Shown: one piece after another, positions 45,173 through 53,608 of the stretch
Numbering within the stretch: the stretch's first letter is position 1
Layout: the number at the start of each line of letters is the position of its first letter
DNA from: Pseudomonas sp. MWU13-2100
GTDB taxonomy: Bacteria; Pseudomonadota; Gammaproteobacteria; Pseudomonadales; Pseudomonadaceae
DNA: 64,000 bases
Direction of reading: 5' to 3'
NCBI RefSeq assembly: GCF_023242365.1
Contig: NZ_JALLIX010000007.1
Span: 62,001-126,000, forward strand
The notes under the pieces: model-generated
The model's database searches: none
What the model saw: the letters and a program-made list of their open reading frames with translations, nothing else
Told to the model about the DNA's origin: nothing
Program-made: the position numbers and the translations under genes

Positions 45173-46171
45173 GTGAAAAAAATTTTTGGCGCCTCACTTT
45201 TGGCCGCCGGCCTGGCCTTTGGCAGCCTGGCCCAGGCCGCACCGACTTTGCTGAACGTTTCCTACGACGTGATGCGCGACTTCTACAAAGACTACAACGT
45301 GGCGTTCCAGAAACACTGGCAGGCCGAGCACAATGAAAACATCACCTTGCAGATGTCCTTCGGCGGCTCCAGCAAGCAGGCGCGTTCGGTTATCGACGGG
45401 CTGCCGGCGGACGTGATCACCATGAACATGGCCACCGACATCAACGCCCTGGTGGACAACGGCAAGCTGGTCCCGGACAACTGGGTCACCCGTCTGCCGA
45501 ACAACAGTGCGCCGTTCACTTCCGCCACCGTGTTCATCGTCCGCAAGGGCAACCCCAAGGTCCTGAAAGACTGGCCGGACCTGCTCAAGGACGGTGTCCA
45601 GGTGATCGTGCCCAACCCCAAGACCTCGGGTAACGGCCGCTACACCTACCTGTCGGCCTGGGGTTATGTGCTGAAGAACGGCGGTGACGAGAACAAGGCC
45701 AAGGAGTTTGTCGGCAAGCTGTTCAAGCAGGCTCCGGTGCTCGATACCGGCGGTCGCGCGGCGACCACTACCTTCATGACCAACCAGATCGGCGACGTGC
45801 TGGTGACCTTTGAGAACGAAGCGGAAATGATTGCCCGCGAGTTCGGTCGCGACCAGTTCGAAGTGGTCTACCCGAGCGTGTCCGCCGAAGCCGAGCCACC
45901 AGTGAGCGTGGTGGACAAGGTGGTCGACAAGAAAGGCAGCCGTGCGCTGGCCGAGGAATACCTGAAGTACCTGTGGTCGCCGGAAGGCCAGGAAATCGCC
46001 GCCAACAACTACCTGCGCCCGCGTGATCCGCAGGTGCTGGCCAAGTTCACCGACCGCTTCCCGAAAGTCGACTTCCTCTCGGTGGAAAAGACCTTCGGCG
46101 ACTGGCGCACGGTACAGAAGACCCACTTCAATGATGGTGGCGTGTTCGATCAGATCTATAACGGCAAGTAA
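45173..46171 (+). CDS. sbp: Periplasmic sulfate-binding protein (Sbp/CysP)
   Basis: The protein has 332 residues from the GTG at 45173 (AAGGA upstream), with a signal peptide (ASLLAAGLAFGSLAQAA). The core has MSFGGSSKQARSVIDGLPAD and NPKTSGNGRYTYL, the sulfate-binding loops of the family. It would deliver sulfate or thiosulfate to the CysTWA importer, but no cysTWA genes follow here, so it is an orphan copy. Confidence 0.9.
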   Translation: MKKIFGASLLAAGLAFGSLAQAAPTLLNVSYDVMRDFYKDYNVAFQKHWQAEHNENITLQMSFGGSSKQARSVIDGLPADVITMNMATDINALVDNGKLVPDNWVTRLPNNSAPFTSATVFIVRKGNPKVLKDWPDLLKDGVQVIVPNPKTSGNGRYTYLSAWGYVLKNGGDENKAKEFVGKLFKQAPVLDTGGRAATTTFMTNQIGDVLVTFENEAEMIAREFGRDQFEVVYPSVSAEAEPPVSVVDKVVDKKGSRALAEEYLKYLWSPEGQEIAANNYLRPRDPQVLAKFTDRFPKVDFLSVEKTFGDWRTVQKTHFNDGGVFDQIYNGK

Positions 46172-46209
46172 CCGTCACCACGCGCTATTGAAAACACCGC
46201 CCCCCTCCA

Positions 46210-46305
46210 GGCGCCAGCTTGCTGGCGATGGCGCCCGCAAGATCAATGCAAGACGCCAGGGCCTCATCGCCGGCAACCGAGCGTCGACCGGCCGCTCCTA
46301 CGAAT
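46210..46305. repeat. Degenerate REP-type repeat
   Basis: GCCAGCTTGCTGGCGATGGC and CATCGCCGGCAACCGAGCGT arms are only partly complementary, between convergent genes. Confidence 0.5.
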
Positions 46306-46337
46306 CGGTGGTGTTTGCAAAATAACGCCTCCGTCTC

Positions 46338-46976
46338 TCACATCGGCGGCTTGAGCCCATTCTCACCCGCGGAAATCCCCGCTGCCGTCAGCTTGCCATC
46401 CGCCCCCTGCTGGGCAAACAGCACCACCTTCACCCCCGGCTTGAGCAGGCTGCGATCACTGGGTACCAGGTTGACGATGGGCACACCCTCCGGAACCACG
46501 ACCGTCTTCTCACCGCCCTTGTAGCTCAGGGTCAGGGTCCGTCCATTGGCGACCTTCAACTCACCCACGCGGCCATTGGTCATGGTGCTGCCCTGCGCCA
46601 GGTCGAAAGGCCGGTGGCCATCCCCGGTGCCAGCCATCTCGGGCGGAAAGACATGCACTTCCATCGCCGTCAGCGTACCGTCCGGGCCCGGCATCGCCGC
46701 CGTGCCGATGTAGCTGCCGGGCTTGATATCCGAGAGCTTCGCGAGGGCCACCCCGCGAACCTGGGTGTCCTTGGTCATGCCGACCGTGACATTCTCGTTC
46801 GCGAGGGTATGCACCTTGAGCGCGTCCGCCTCGACCGCCGTGATCTCGCCACGCACCGCAACCCGCTGGGCCGGAGCATCGGCGGCCCGCGCAACGCCGA
46901 CTGACATCAATACCGCCAGACTCATCGCCGAGGCCAACGCACCGCGGCCAGCCAATTTGCCGAAAATCGAATTCAT
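46338..46976 (-). CDS. Exported DUF5666-like protein
   Basis: This 212-residue protein has a signal peptide (about 1-31, SLAVLMSVGVARAAD) followed by repeated small beta domains, each with VxGxIxxVxxxxLxV-type segments (RVAVRGEITAVEADALKVHT; GRVGELKVANGRTLTLSY). This resembles DUF5666. Function unknown. It borders the intron relic. Confidence 0.7.
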   Translation of the reverse strand: MNSIFGKLAGRGALASAMSLAVLMSVGVARAADAPAQRVAVRGEITAVEADALKVHTLANENVTVGMTKDTQVRGVALAKLSDIKPGSYIGTAAMPGPDGTLTAMEVHVFPPEMAGTGDGHRPFDLAQGSTMTNGRVGELKVANGRTLTLSYKGGEKTVVVPEGVPIVNLVPSDRSLLKPGVKVVLFAQQGADGKLTAAGISAGENGLKPPM

Positions 46977-47129
46977 GGGACGTCAGATTCCTTGGATGGG
47001 AGGTGAACGGTTCTCAATTCAACAGGACTGTTATAGCGCCGATCGCAGGACTCGGGGATGAAATATTGTCCTCACGGTTTCCCCCTCCCCTCAAAGGGCC
47101 TGTTTCCAGGCATCGCGAAATAACGTCCC

Positions 47130-47427
47130 ATCGAGCAGGAGGCGGCTTCACAGCCGCCGTCCTCTCACACCACCGTACGTATGGTTCCGTATACGGCGGT
47201 GCAGGCTCAGGCTCGCCACCCTCAGTTTTGGCTGCTTGTGCCAACTCATCCCATAACCCAAGTAATCGCAGACCCAAGGCCGTGCTACGCGGCTCTTTTC
47301 CCGATTCAGCATCAGTTTCAAACGCTGGCTCAGGAAACGCTCGACGCTGGCCATTACTCGTTCGCCTGCACGGCAACTGCGCATATAGATGTTCGCATCG
47401 TCGGTATAGCGCACGAAACGTATTAAT
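47130..47427 (-). mobile_element. 3' part of a group IIC intron relic (RT fragment and domains V-VI)
   Basis: On the minus strand the reverse transcriptase reads FVRYTDDANIYMRSCRAGER, ending near KQPKLRVA at about 47215; the middle of the protein is lost. Domain V follows: CACCGCCGTATACGGAACCA and its partner TACGTACGGTGGTG. Domain VI and a typical class C 3' end (GCCTCCTGCTCGAT) end at 47130. The intron is dead: it lacks the RT N-terminus, maturase and most of the ribozyme. The YxDD catalytic motif is present as YTDD. Confidence 0.8.
47226..47330. repeat. Left copy of a 105-bp direct repeat bounding the island
   Basis: This stretch matches 53632-53736 at 104 of 105 bases (difference at 47311 versus 53717). 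It encodes the RT segment QRLKLMLNREKSRVARPWVC on the minus strand; the mismatch changes Met to Thr in the right copy. Confidence 0.95.
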
Positions 47428-47887
47428 ATCGTGCATAAGAGCGCCGGTTTTTAGATGTGTTTGCTCGCACGAAAATCATCCATAAAATCGGCGTTCTTGT
47501 TTGTGTCTTTCCCGAGATTCCGTGAAGAACCTTAAATATTCGTTCCTGGGAGATCGGCTCGATCTCGGCGGCGTTGCCGGCAGTACCAAATCATTAAAAC
47601 TGTGCTGCCCCACATCTAGAAAGAAATACCTCTCATCAAAGCCTCTCCTAACTTACAACCCCTGAAGAACACGAAAGCTTTGTAGGAATCAGCCTTCGAT
47701 CCAAAAAATAAAAGACTACAGATAAAACCGAAAATGGGGCAATTGACTAAATGAGCGATGAGGGAAATTATTAAATCAGCGGAAAAACCGCTCACCTAAC
47801 AAAAGGACTATTCAAATGGACACATCATAATTTCACTTACCCAACCAGTCAGCATCACCCCACGAAAATCAACAACGGACGGAGTGT
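47428..47887. other. AT-rich non-coding start of the island, with possible lanA promoter
   Basis: No intact gene is seen. A minus-strand frame reads GNAAEIEPISQERIFKVLHG, possibly a fragment of an inactive element. GAGATCG-GCT-CGATCTC is a short inverted repeat near 47555. TTGACT (47743-47748), 17 bases, and AATTAT (47766-47771) could be a sigma-70 promoter with a leader of about 160 bases to lanA. Confidence 0.4.
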
Positions 47888-47909
47888 AATACCCGATTGA
47901 GCGGGTATT
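47888..47909. promoter_or_regulatory. Perfect inverted repeat just before lanA
   Basis: AATACCCG-ATTGAG-CGGGTATT has 8-base perfect arms and ends 26 bases before the lanA ATG. It could be an operator or an RNA hairpin in the leader; no regulator gene is in the island. Confidence 0.6.
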
Positions 47910-47935
47910 CTGGATCATACTAATTGAGGTATGCC

Positions 47936-48118
47936 ATGCAAATCGATCTTGAAACAATTAAAAACAACAGAACCGTAGTACTTGAAGCAATTGCGCCAAT
48001 ATCCGCGCTCGTTATTCAAGCGTATAGCAATCTAACCGCCGCGAGCAGTGGAACCTTACCGTGCACAAGCTGTTGCACTCAATGCTGGAACACCTGCTGC
48101 AATGCGACCTATTCCTGA
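47936..48118 (+). CDS. lanA: Candidate class II lanthipeptide precursor
   Basis: The peptide has 60 residues with GAGGT five bases before the ATG. The N-terminal part (about 1-36, MQIDLETIKNNRTVVLEA) is leader-like, with Glu and Asp residues. The C-terminal part has six cysteines in the pattern C-x2-CC-x2-C-x3-CC (Cys43, 46, 47, 50, 54, 55) and nine Ser or Thr from residue 37 on (for example SSGTLPCTSCC and WNTCCNATYS). Such Ser/Thr-plus-Cys tails become lanthionine rings. There is no double-Gly processing site and no peptidase in the cluster. The LanM gene follows at once. I recognise no known lanthipeptide. Confidence 0.82.
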   Translation: MQIDLETIKNNRTVVLEAIAPISALVIQAYSNLTAASSGTLPCTSCCTQCWNTCCNATYS

Positions 48119-48135
48119 GGCTGGTCAAGTTGAGT

Positions 48136-48162
48136 CGGCGGCGGCATTGTCGCTGCCGACCA
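48136..48162 (+). promoter_or_regulatory. Hairpin between lanA and lanM
   Basis: GTCGGCGGC / GCTGCCGAC (one mismatch, 9-base loop) has no T-run after it. It could slow transcription or protect the lanA message, giving more precursor than enzyme, as in many peptide operons. This is inference. Confidence 0.5.
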
Positions 48163-48183
48163 TAACCATTAAGGTATCCCAAT

Positions 48184-51132
48184 ATGAACGATGCTCAAGG
48201 TGCTACCGCCTCGGCAGCCATAGATTTCTTAACGCTTAATTCCTCCGCAGAAAATCTAACTACCGACTGCCCTGTCTGGCCATTTCTAGCTTACTACGTA
48301 GAGAAAACTAAAAGAAACCTGACTCAAATAGAGAAGCTCGATCACGAGGAAGGCAAGGCCATTATAAATGGTTACGTCGGCAACCTCTCAACTCGTATTA
48401 CGAACACCGCGCAGAATGTACTATCTGTCGAACGAGACATATTAAATCAAACAATTAAACCCCACAAACTTGGCGTATTCGAGCATTACGCAATACTTAG
48501 AAAAAACAACGAATACCTTCTTAATATTCTTGAGTCATATCCAGAATTAACGCGAACCCTACAAAAAATAACCGATAACTTCATCGATCAGACTTACCTA
48601 CTAGCCCTGCGACTAACAGAGGACAAACCCGGATTCAAAGCTTTAACCAGTTTGAGCTCCGCTCACTTACTCCTTGAGTGCACCCCCTCCGAGGGGGAAA
48701 CCCATAATGGCTCGCTCACCGCCTGCACTTTAACATTTACAAATGGTAGCAAGGTCGTTTACAAGCCGCGAAATCTTGACATTGAAAACCGCGCCTCAAT
48801 GCTTTTGGAGTACCTTTCAAAAAAAGCTGACAGTCACTATTCAGAATGGAAAATCCCTTTATACATAGTTCATCCAACACACGGCTGGGCCAAATATTTT
48901 CCACAATTGCCCGCCAACGATATTGCGGACGTGCAGACCTATTATAGACGGGCCGGTTTTTTATTAGGATACTGTACGGCATTCACAACATCCGACATTA
49001 CATGCGACAATCTGATTTGCAATACAAGCCACCCTGTCCCTATTGATCTAGAAACCATTTTTTATTGCGTATTGAACATTAGTAGCATTCCCAAGGAAGT
49101 TCGCTGGAATAGCGCCCAAACCAGCATTCTTCCCAATTGGACATGGAAGGGTACAGATGGCATAGGGGTAGACTTAAGCGCTTTGGGCGGATTAAAAGAA
49201 CAATATGTAAGCCTCAACTTGTATCAGCACTTGGAAGATGATAAGGATAATGGGCGATTTGGCACGGACGGTGTAAAAATATATCCTGGAAAAAACGTCT
49301 TATACCTTAATGGCTGCATCGTCAGCCCGTGGGAATATGAAAGAGAAATCCAGGAAGGTTTCACTTGCTTCTTCGAAACGTTAAAAAAACATCAGGCGTA
49401 TGTCATCAAAAAAATTCGATCATTCAAAGGGCTTACGTGCCGCTACGTCCCCCGACCTACTGCCACTTACCATTATGCAATTCAGTGTTCGCTTCATGCG
49501 TCCCTGATGTGTTCAACGGAAAAACGAAAAGCTTTTCTGACGAAAATCCTTGATAACGATAATGCGCCGGCAGTGGGTTTTTTACCTGCGGAAGTCAATG
49601 CACTGTTGAATATTGATATTCCTTACGCAAAAAGCTGCGTTGGGGAACTTTCATTTTCCGAACCCCATTACTCAGGAAAGGGGCACTTGCCGCCCGGTAG
49701 CTATCTGGACGGGCTTTCAAATAGCATTAGCTACATTGAAAACTTTACGGAGGCCAGACGCCGTTTCGAGATATCACAAATAAGCAATACGCTGACCGCT
49801 ATGCGGTATATGTACGAGCATGATCGCAAGCTAACAACGTATACTTTTAGAAAAGAAGACAATATCAACGATACGTGTTCCTCTATTCAAGAAAAACTTG
49901 AAGACATAAGATTCGCCCAAAATTCAAACATAGATTTCTTAATAGAAAAAATCTCATATGAGCTTTCAAATAATGGCCTCTGGTATGGATTTCATGCATC
50001 ACCAGGTGGATATATCGAGTACTCTGAGCTTGGAGAGGATCTGTATTATGGTCTATCGGGGATGGCTTATGGTTTAGCAATGATACATCAAAACAAACCC
50101 ATTCCAAAAGAAAGCATTCTGAATATATTGAATGAAGCATACAATCGGGTTAACAAAAAGCTTCATAATAGAGGTACACACTTAGGTGGCTCACATTTTG
50201 GCCTCTCATCTTCAGTTCTCCCGCTGATCATAACCCTGAAATATTTCGAGGACAACCGGCACGACGAATTATTGTCGCAATACAAAAGCTACTTCCATAG
50301 TGCGATCTCAGAAGATTGGTGGCAAAAATATTTTTGGGGGGCGGACCTCCTTTCAGGAATGTATGGCACTCTTAGTGTTTTGACCAAGCTATACGAACTG
50401 ACTAAAGACAATGACTTTCGTGAACTAGCATGTAACTTATACAAAAAAATCGATTCAGAGCTGGTGCTACTAAACGGCAAACGTCTTGTACAATTTGACA
50501 GATCAATTACAACTCGTAACGACTCACTTCTTTCGGGGCTTTCTCATGGTGTCATGGGCTGCGCCTATTCAATATTTTATTTTTACAGAACCATTTCAAA
50601 GAATCAAAAAATCTACAATACCTTTGTAGACTTTCTGGACTGGGAGTTGCAACAATATGATAAAAACATTAAGAACTGGCCGGACTATCGCAGAAGGTCA
50701 GAGTCAACAAATGGAGAGTTCTCTTGGAGCCATGGACTACCAGGAAACTATCTTATTCTCCAATATTTTTCGGAGCATCATGTCCCGGAGGCATTGGAGT
50801 TCATTAGAAACAATCCACCCTGCTCCTTTTTCAGCTACGAAAACCTGCGTCAGCGCAAGCGCCCTATCAATGACTCGATTTGCCATGGCGCCTATGGCCT
50901 ACTCAATATTATAAAGAGCGTCTACCCTCCGTCACTGCTCGATCAAAGGGTTTACACCTGGCTAAATACATCTCTCTTAGCAGAGCACGACACAAGAGAG
51001 CTACGCACAAGAGCGGCCGATCCATTAGGCCTATGGGTGGGTAAAACGGGCGCCATTTTAGGTGCTCACGGGGTTTTAAATGAATCGTTTAAATTTCCTT
51101 TTCTCATCCACCAAATGGACTACTTACAATAA
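48184..51132 (+). CDS. lanM: LanM-type class II lanthionine synthetase with altered motifs
   Basis: This 982-residue protein has a DUF4135 dehydratase domain (about 90-480) with Lys194 in VVYKPRNLD, SDITCDN (Asp271, Thr273, Asn276) and PIDLET (Asp288). A LANC-type cyclase domain follows (about 620-975) with SGLSHGVMGCAYS (His788), FSWSHGLPGNY (Ser849) and SICHGAYG (Cys900-His901). In most LanM the second motif of the dehydratase is D-x-H-x-x-N and the cyclase motif is WCHG. Here Thr and Ser replace the His and the zinc-binding Cys. It would dehydrate Ser/Thr of LanA and add Cys to form rings. RBS AAGG; its stop overlaps the next ATG (TAATG). Confidence 0.9.
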   Translation: MNDAQGATASAAIDFLTLNSSAENLTTDCPVWPFLAYYVEKTKRNLTQIEKLDHEEGKAIINGYVGNLSTRITNTAQNVLSVERDILNQTIKPHKLGVFEHYAILRKNNEYLLNILESYPELTRTLQKITDNFIDQTYLLALRLTEDKPGFKALTSLSSAHLLLECTPSEGETHNGSLTACTLTFTNGSKVVYKPRNLDIENRASMLLEYLSKKADSHYSEWKIPLYIVHPTHGWAKYFPQLPANDIADVQTYYRRAGFLLGYCTAFTTSDITCDNLICNTSHPVPIDLETIFYCVLNISSIPKEVRWNSAQTSILPNWTWKGTDGIGVDLSALGGLKEQYVSLNLYQHLEDDKDNGRFGTDGVKIYPGKNVLYLNGCIVSPWEYEREIQEGFTCFFETLKKHQAYVIKKIRSFKGLTCRYVPRPTATYHYAIQCSLHASLMCSTEKRKAFLTKILDNDNAPAVGFLPAEVNALLNIDIPYAKSCVGELSFSEPHYSGKGHLPPGSYLDGLSNSISYIENFTEARRRFEISQISNTLTAMRYMYEHDRKLTTYTFRKEDNINDTCSSIQEKLEDIRFAQNSNIDFLIEKISYELSNNGLWYGFHASPGGYIEYSELGEDLYYGLSGMAYGLAMIHQNKPIPKESILNILNEAYNRVNKKLHNRGTHLGGSHFGLSSSVLPLIITLKYFEDNRHDELLSQYKSYFHSAISEDWWQKYFWGADLLSGMYGTLSVLTKLYELTKDNDFRELACNLYKKIDSELVLLNGKRLVQFDRSITTRNDSLLSGLSHGVMGCAYSIFYFYRTISKNQKIYNTFVDFLDWELQQYDKNIKNWPDYRRRSESTNGEFSWSHGLPGNYLILQYFSEHHVPEALEFIRNNPPCSFFSYENLRQRKRPINDSICHGAYGLLNIIKSVYPPSLLDQRVYTWLNTSLLAEHDTRELRTRAADPLGLWVGKTGAILGAHGVLNESFKFPFLIHQMDYLQ

Positions 51133-52013
51133 TGATTCAAAATTTCCGTTTTATCGGCCTTGGCGGTGTCGCTGCGTGCATAAACTTGAGCACCCCCTTT
51201 TTTTTGGGAAAACTTATCGACCACTACCACGCACACAACCAACTACAACTTTCCTATCTTTTAATCGCCTGCAGCGGTCTTATCCTCGCGCCCTGCTTAA
51301 AACTAGTCAACAACATTTATTTAGCGCACACCAACTCTTCAACAAGAATTAAACTAAAACAAAGGTCTCTAGAGGTCCTGATTAAGCACAATAAAAACTC
51401 CCCATCAGAGGGGGATATTATCGAGTACATTGATAACGACACGGACAACTCCATCTACCTGCATCACAGCCTATATTATGACGTTAGTACGAGCCTCACC
51501 GCAATAATCATTGCCTTCATCGCAATATTTAGCTATCAGCCCTCGCTTTCCATAGCGCCAACTGCGGCTATTTTATTCGCCTCTTTAATTTATTTTTTGA
51601 CTCAGAAAAAAATGAAGACGGCTTATGGAAAATACATAGAAGAAAACACATCTCTCATCAGCAAAATATTATCCAGAACGAAAACCAAAGACAGACCTCT
51701 TTTTACAAAATTCAAAAAACACAAAGCACTCGTACTTCACGTACTATGGCGCACACAGTTAAACATATCATCTTTAAATGCAATTTCTGGATTATCTTCG
51801 CTGATTGGCCTATCTGCGATTTTATATATCGGAAGCACACTCATAACGGCCAACACTTTAACTCTAGGCGAGCTAATCGCGTCAACCCTGTATATTGATC
51901 GCATATTAATACCACTTAGATTTTTGGTTGGAATATATTTTTCAACCCCTGAAGCTTTTTACAGACACTCAAGGGTGCGTTTATTACACAAACGAGATGG
52001 CGCACATGACTAA
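51132..52013 (+). CDS. Membrane protein like the transmembrane half of an ABC exporter (no ATPase domain)
   Basis: This 293-residue protein has about six membrane segments in type I ABC-exporter order: GLGGVAACINLSTPFFLGKL, SYLLIACSGLILAPCL, a pair in SLTAIIIAFIAIFSYQPSLS-SIAPTAAILFASLIYFLT, and LSSLIGLSAILYIGSTLI. The usual second part with Walker motifs is absent. The start overlaps the lanM stop. It probably forms part of an exporter or immunity complex for the lanthipeptide. Identity beyond ABC-like membrane domain is not certain. Confidence 0.65.
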   Translation: MIQNFRFIGLGGVAACINLSTPFFLGKLIDHYHAHNQLQLSYLLIACSGLILAPCLKLVNNIYLAHTNSSTRIKLKQRSLEVLIKHNKNSPSEGDIIEYIDNDTDNSIYLHHSLYYDVSTSLTAIIIAFIAIFSYQPSLSIAPTAAILFASLIYFLTQKKMKTAYGKYIEENTSLISKILSRTKTKDRPLFTKFKKHKALVLHVLWRTQLNISSLNAISGLSSLIGLSAILYIGSTLITANTLTLGELIASTLYIDRILIPLRFLVGIYFSTPEAFYRHSRVRLLHKRDGAHD

Positions 52014-52899
52014 AATAATAAAAGTTTGTCGAGCGCTCATTATTACAAGCTTGGTGCTATCGCTGACAACAGCACTACTACAATTTCTAATACCTTATAT
52101 TATCAGTATAAACATTAAGGAAATCTCAAAACCTGACCAGTTTTTTTTAACCATAGCGCTATTGATCGCGGTTTTCTCGCTAAAAAGCGTTACGCAGTGC
52201 TTCTCCGAAACGCTAAATCAATATATAAAATCAAAAATACGGCTCCTAATAATTGAATATATTTATGATAATATATTGTCAACTGACCAGGGAAAACTGG
52301 CCACCCTTATAAAAGAAGACTCCGAACGCATCGCTTCAAGCGCAATACAAATCGTTGAACTGGCAGGCGCGAGCAGTCTGACTATAATTACATTCTCCAT
52401 GCTCATTCTTGAAAATCTCTTTATGGCGCCTCCCTTATTAGCACTCTTCGCCTTCTCATATATCCATGTCACCCACTCCTCCAAAAAAATAACACACGCG
52501 TACACAACCGAAATCGAACAAGAACAACGATATAAAACCTCTATTATTGAGCTAAAGCAAGCTTCTTCAGAAAGCCTTCGCCACTTCAATCATAAAATGA
52601 TCATGAGCAATCATCACCTAAAGAACGCTATCGGCACCAAATATCGATATGAAAAAATCAGTATCTATCTCAGCAGCGGCCCTGAAATTTTCATAGCTGT
52701 CATCATCGCCATATCACTATTCCTTATCTCCACACTTTCTCCAAAAACACTCGGAGCTGATTTGATTTATTACCTAGGCTATATAGGAATGTTTGCACTT
52801 GGCGCCAACCATTCCATACAAATCGCGCTGTCGTTGATCGGAACAAAAAATTCATTACACAGGGTTTTCAACTATACTCATGAACAATCTATTCGTTAA
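52006..52899 (+). CDS. Second ABC-exporter-like membrane protein without ATPase domain
   Basis: The protein has 297 residues from the ATG at 52006, within the end of the previous gene; an ATG at 51997 is also possible. About six membrane helices alternate with long cytoplasmic loops (RALIITSLVLSLTTALLQFL; FFLTIALLIAVFSLKSV; SLTIITFSMLILENLFM; FIAVIIAISLFLISTLS). It resembles its neighbour only in layout; the two may pair as a heterodimer. No nucleotide-binding domain. It overlaps the ATPase gene by 20 bases. Confidence 0.65.
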   Translation: MTKIIKVCRALIITSLVLSLTTALLQFLIPYIISINIKEISKPDQFFLTIALLIAVFSLKSVTQCFSETLNQYIKSKIRLLIIEYIYDNILSTDQGKLATLIKEDSERIASSAIQIVELAGASSLTIITFSMLILENLFMAPPLLALFAFSYIHVTHSSKKITHAYTTEIEQEQRYKTSIIELKQASSESLRHFNHKMIMSNHHLKNAIGTKYRYEKISIYLSSGPEIFIAVIIAISLFLISTLSPKTLGADLIYYLGYIGMFALGANHSIQIALSLIGTKNSLHRVFNYTHEQSIR

Positions 52900-53608
52900 A
52901 TCCATACGACTCAAGGCCGACACGTTTCCGGCTAACCCAATCGCGGGTATTTTTCCGTTGGATCTGAACCATCCCATAACCCTTATCGCTGGAGATAACG
53001 GCGCAGGAAAATCCACACTCCTGGAGGCCATTGCCGTCAAATTGGGCTGCAACCCTGAAGGAGGAGGTAAAAACTTCAGATTCAATACAGAATCCACCCA
53101 CTCAGATCTGCACAACCACATTATTATTTCCAAAGGCTATCGAAAAGAGAAAGATCTTTTCTTTTATCGGGCGGAAACTTTTTATAATTTCAGCTCAGAA
53201 GTGAGGCGATTGGACAGTGCGGGTAGCTTCGACCCTGAAATAAAGTCCTATTACGGAGGGCGGGACCTACATACCCTCTCTCATGGCGAAGCAATGGAGT
53301 CACTTTACCAAAACAGATTCAAAGCCAATGGCATTTACATATTGGACGAGCCCGAAGCCTCCTTGCACCCCTCTCGCCAACTCAGCCTGGCACTTAGAAT
53401 CGTTGAGTTATCCAAACAGGGTTCACAATTTATTATCGCCACACATTCCCCTATCATGATGTTCATTCCGAACGGCGAGCTCATGCACTTACATGATGGA
53501 GTTTTGGCATCGGCTAACGCTTGTGACATGGAGGCTTACAGTATTTATAAGGCCGTTATAAACTCCAACGGGCAATATCTGGAGAAATTAATTTCTGATA
53601 ACGAATAA
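52880..53608 (+). CDS. RecF/COG3910-like P-loop ATPase, possible energy unit of the split exporter
   Basis: This 242-residue ATPase has Walker A GDNGAGKSTLLEAIA (Lys44), a signature-like LSHGEAMESLY, Walker B GIYILDEPEASLHPSRQ and a switch His in ATHSP, which places it with the ABC/SMC-RecF class of predicted ATPases (COG3910) rather than with classical exporter ATPases. In this operon it overlaps the second membrane gene and may power the two membrane proteins. An immunity role is also possible. Confidence 0.75.
   Translation: MNNLFVKSIRLKADTFPANPIAGIFPLDLNHPITLIAGDNGAGKSTLLEAIAVKLGCNPEGGGKNFRFNTESTHSDLHNHIIISKGYRKEKDLFFYRAETFYNFSSEVRRLDSAGSFDPEIKSYYGGRDLHTLSHGEAMESLYQNRFKANGIYILDEPEASLHPSRQLSLALRIVELSKQGSQFIIATHSPIMMFIPNGELMHLHDGVLASANACDMEAYSIYKAVINSNGQYLEKLISDNE

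Noticed and set aside
47130..47427. An active group II intron or retron
   Set aside because: The RT lacks its N-terminus and maturase, and most of the ribozyme is missing; no msr/msd-type RNA is seen.
48048..48239. A second small peptide gene between lanA and lanM
   Set aside because: The frame has no ribosome site, overlaps lanA out of frame and runs into lanM; no Cys/Ser/Thr tail.
52880..53608. A phage-defence ATPase (for example an OLD- or Septu-type system)
   Set aside because: There is no nuclease partner, and the gene overlaps the lanthipeptide operon membrane gene, so a role in that operon is simpler.
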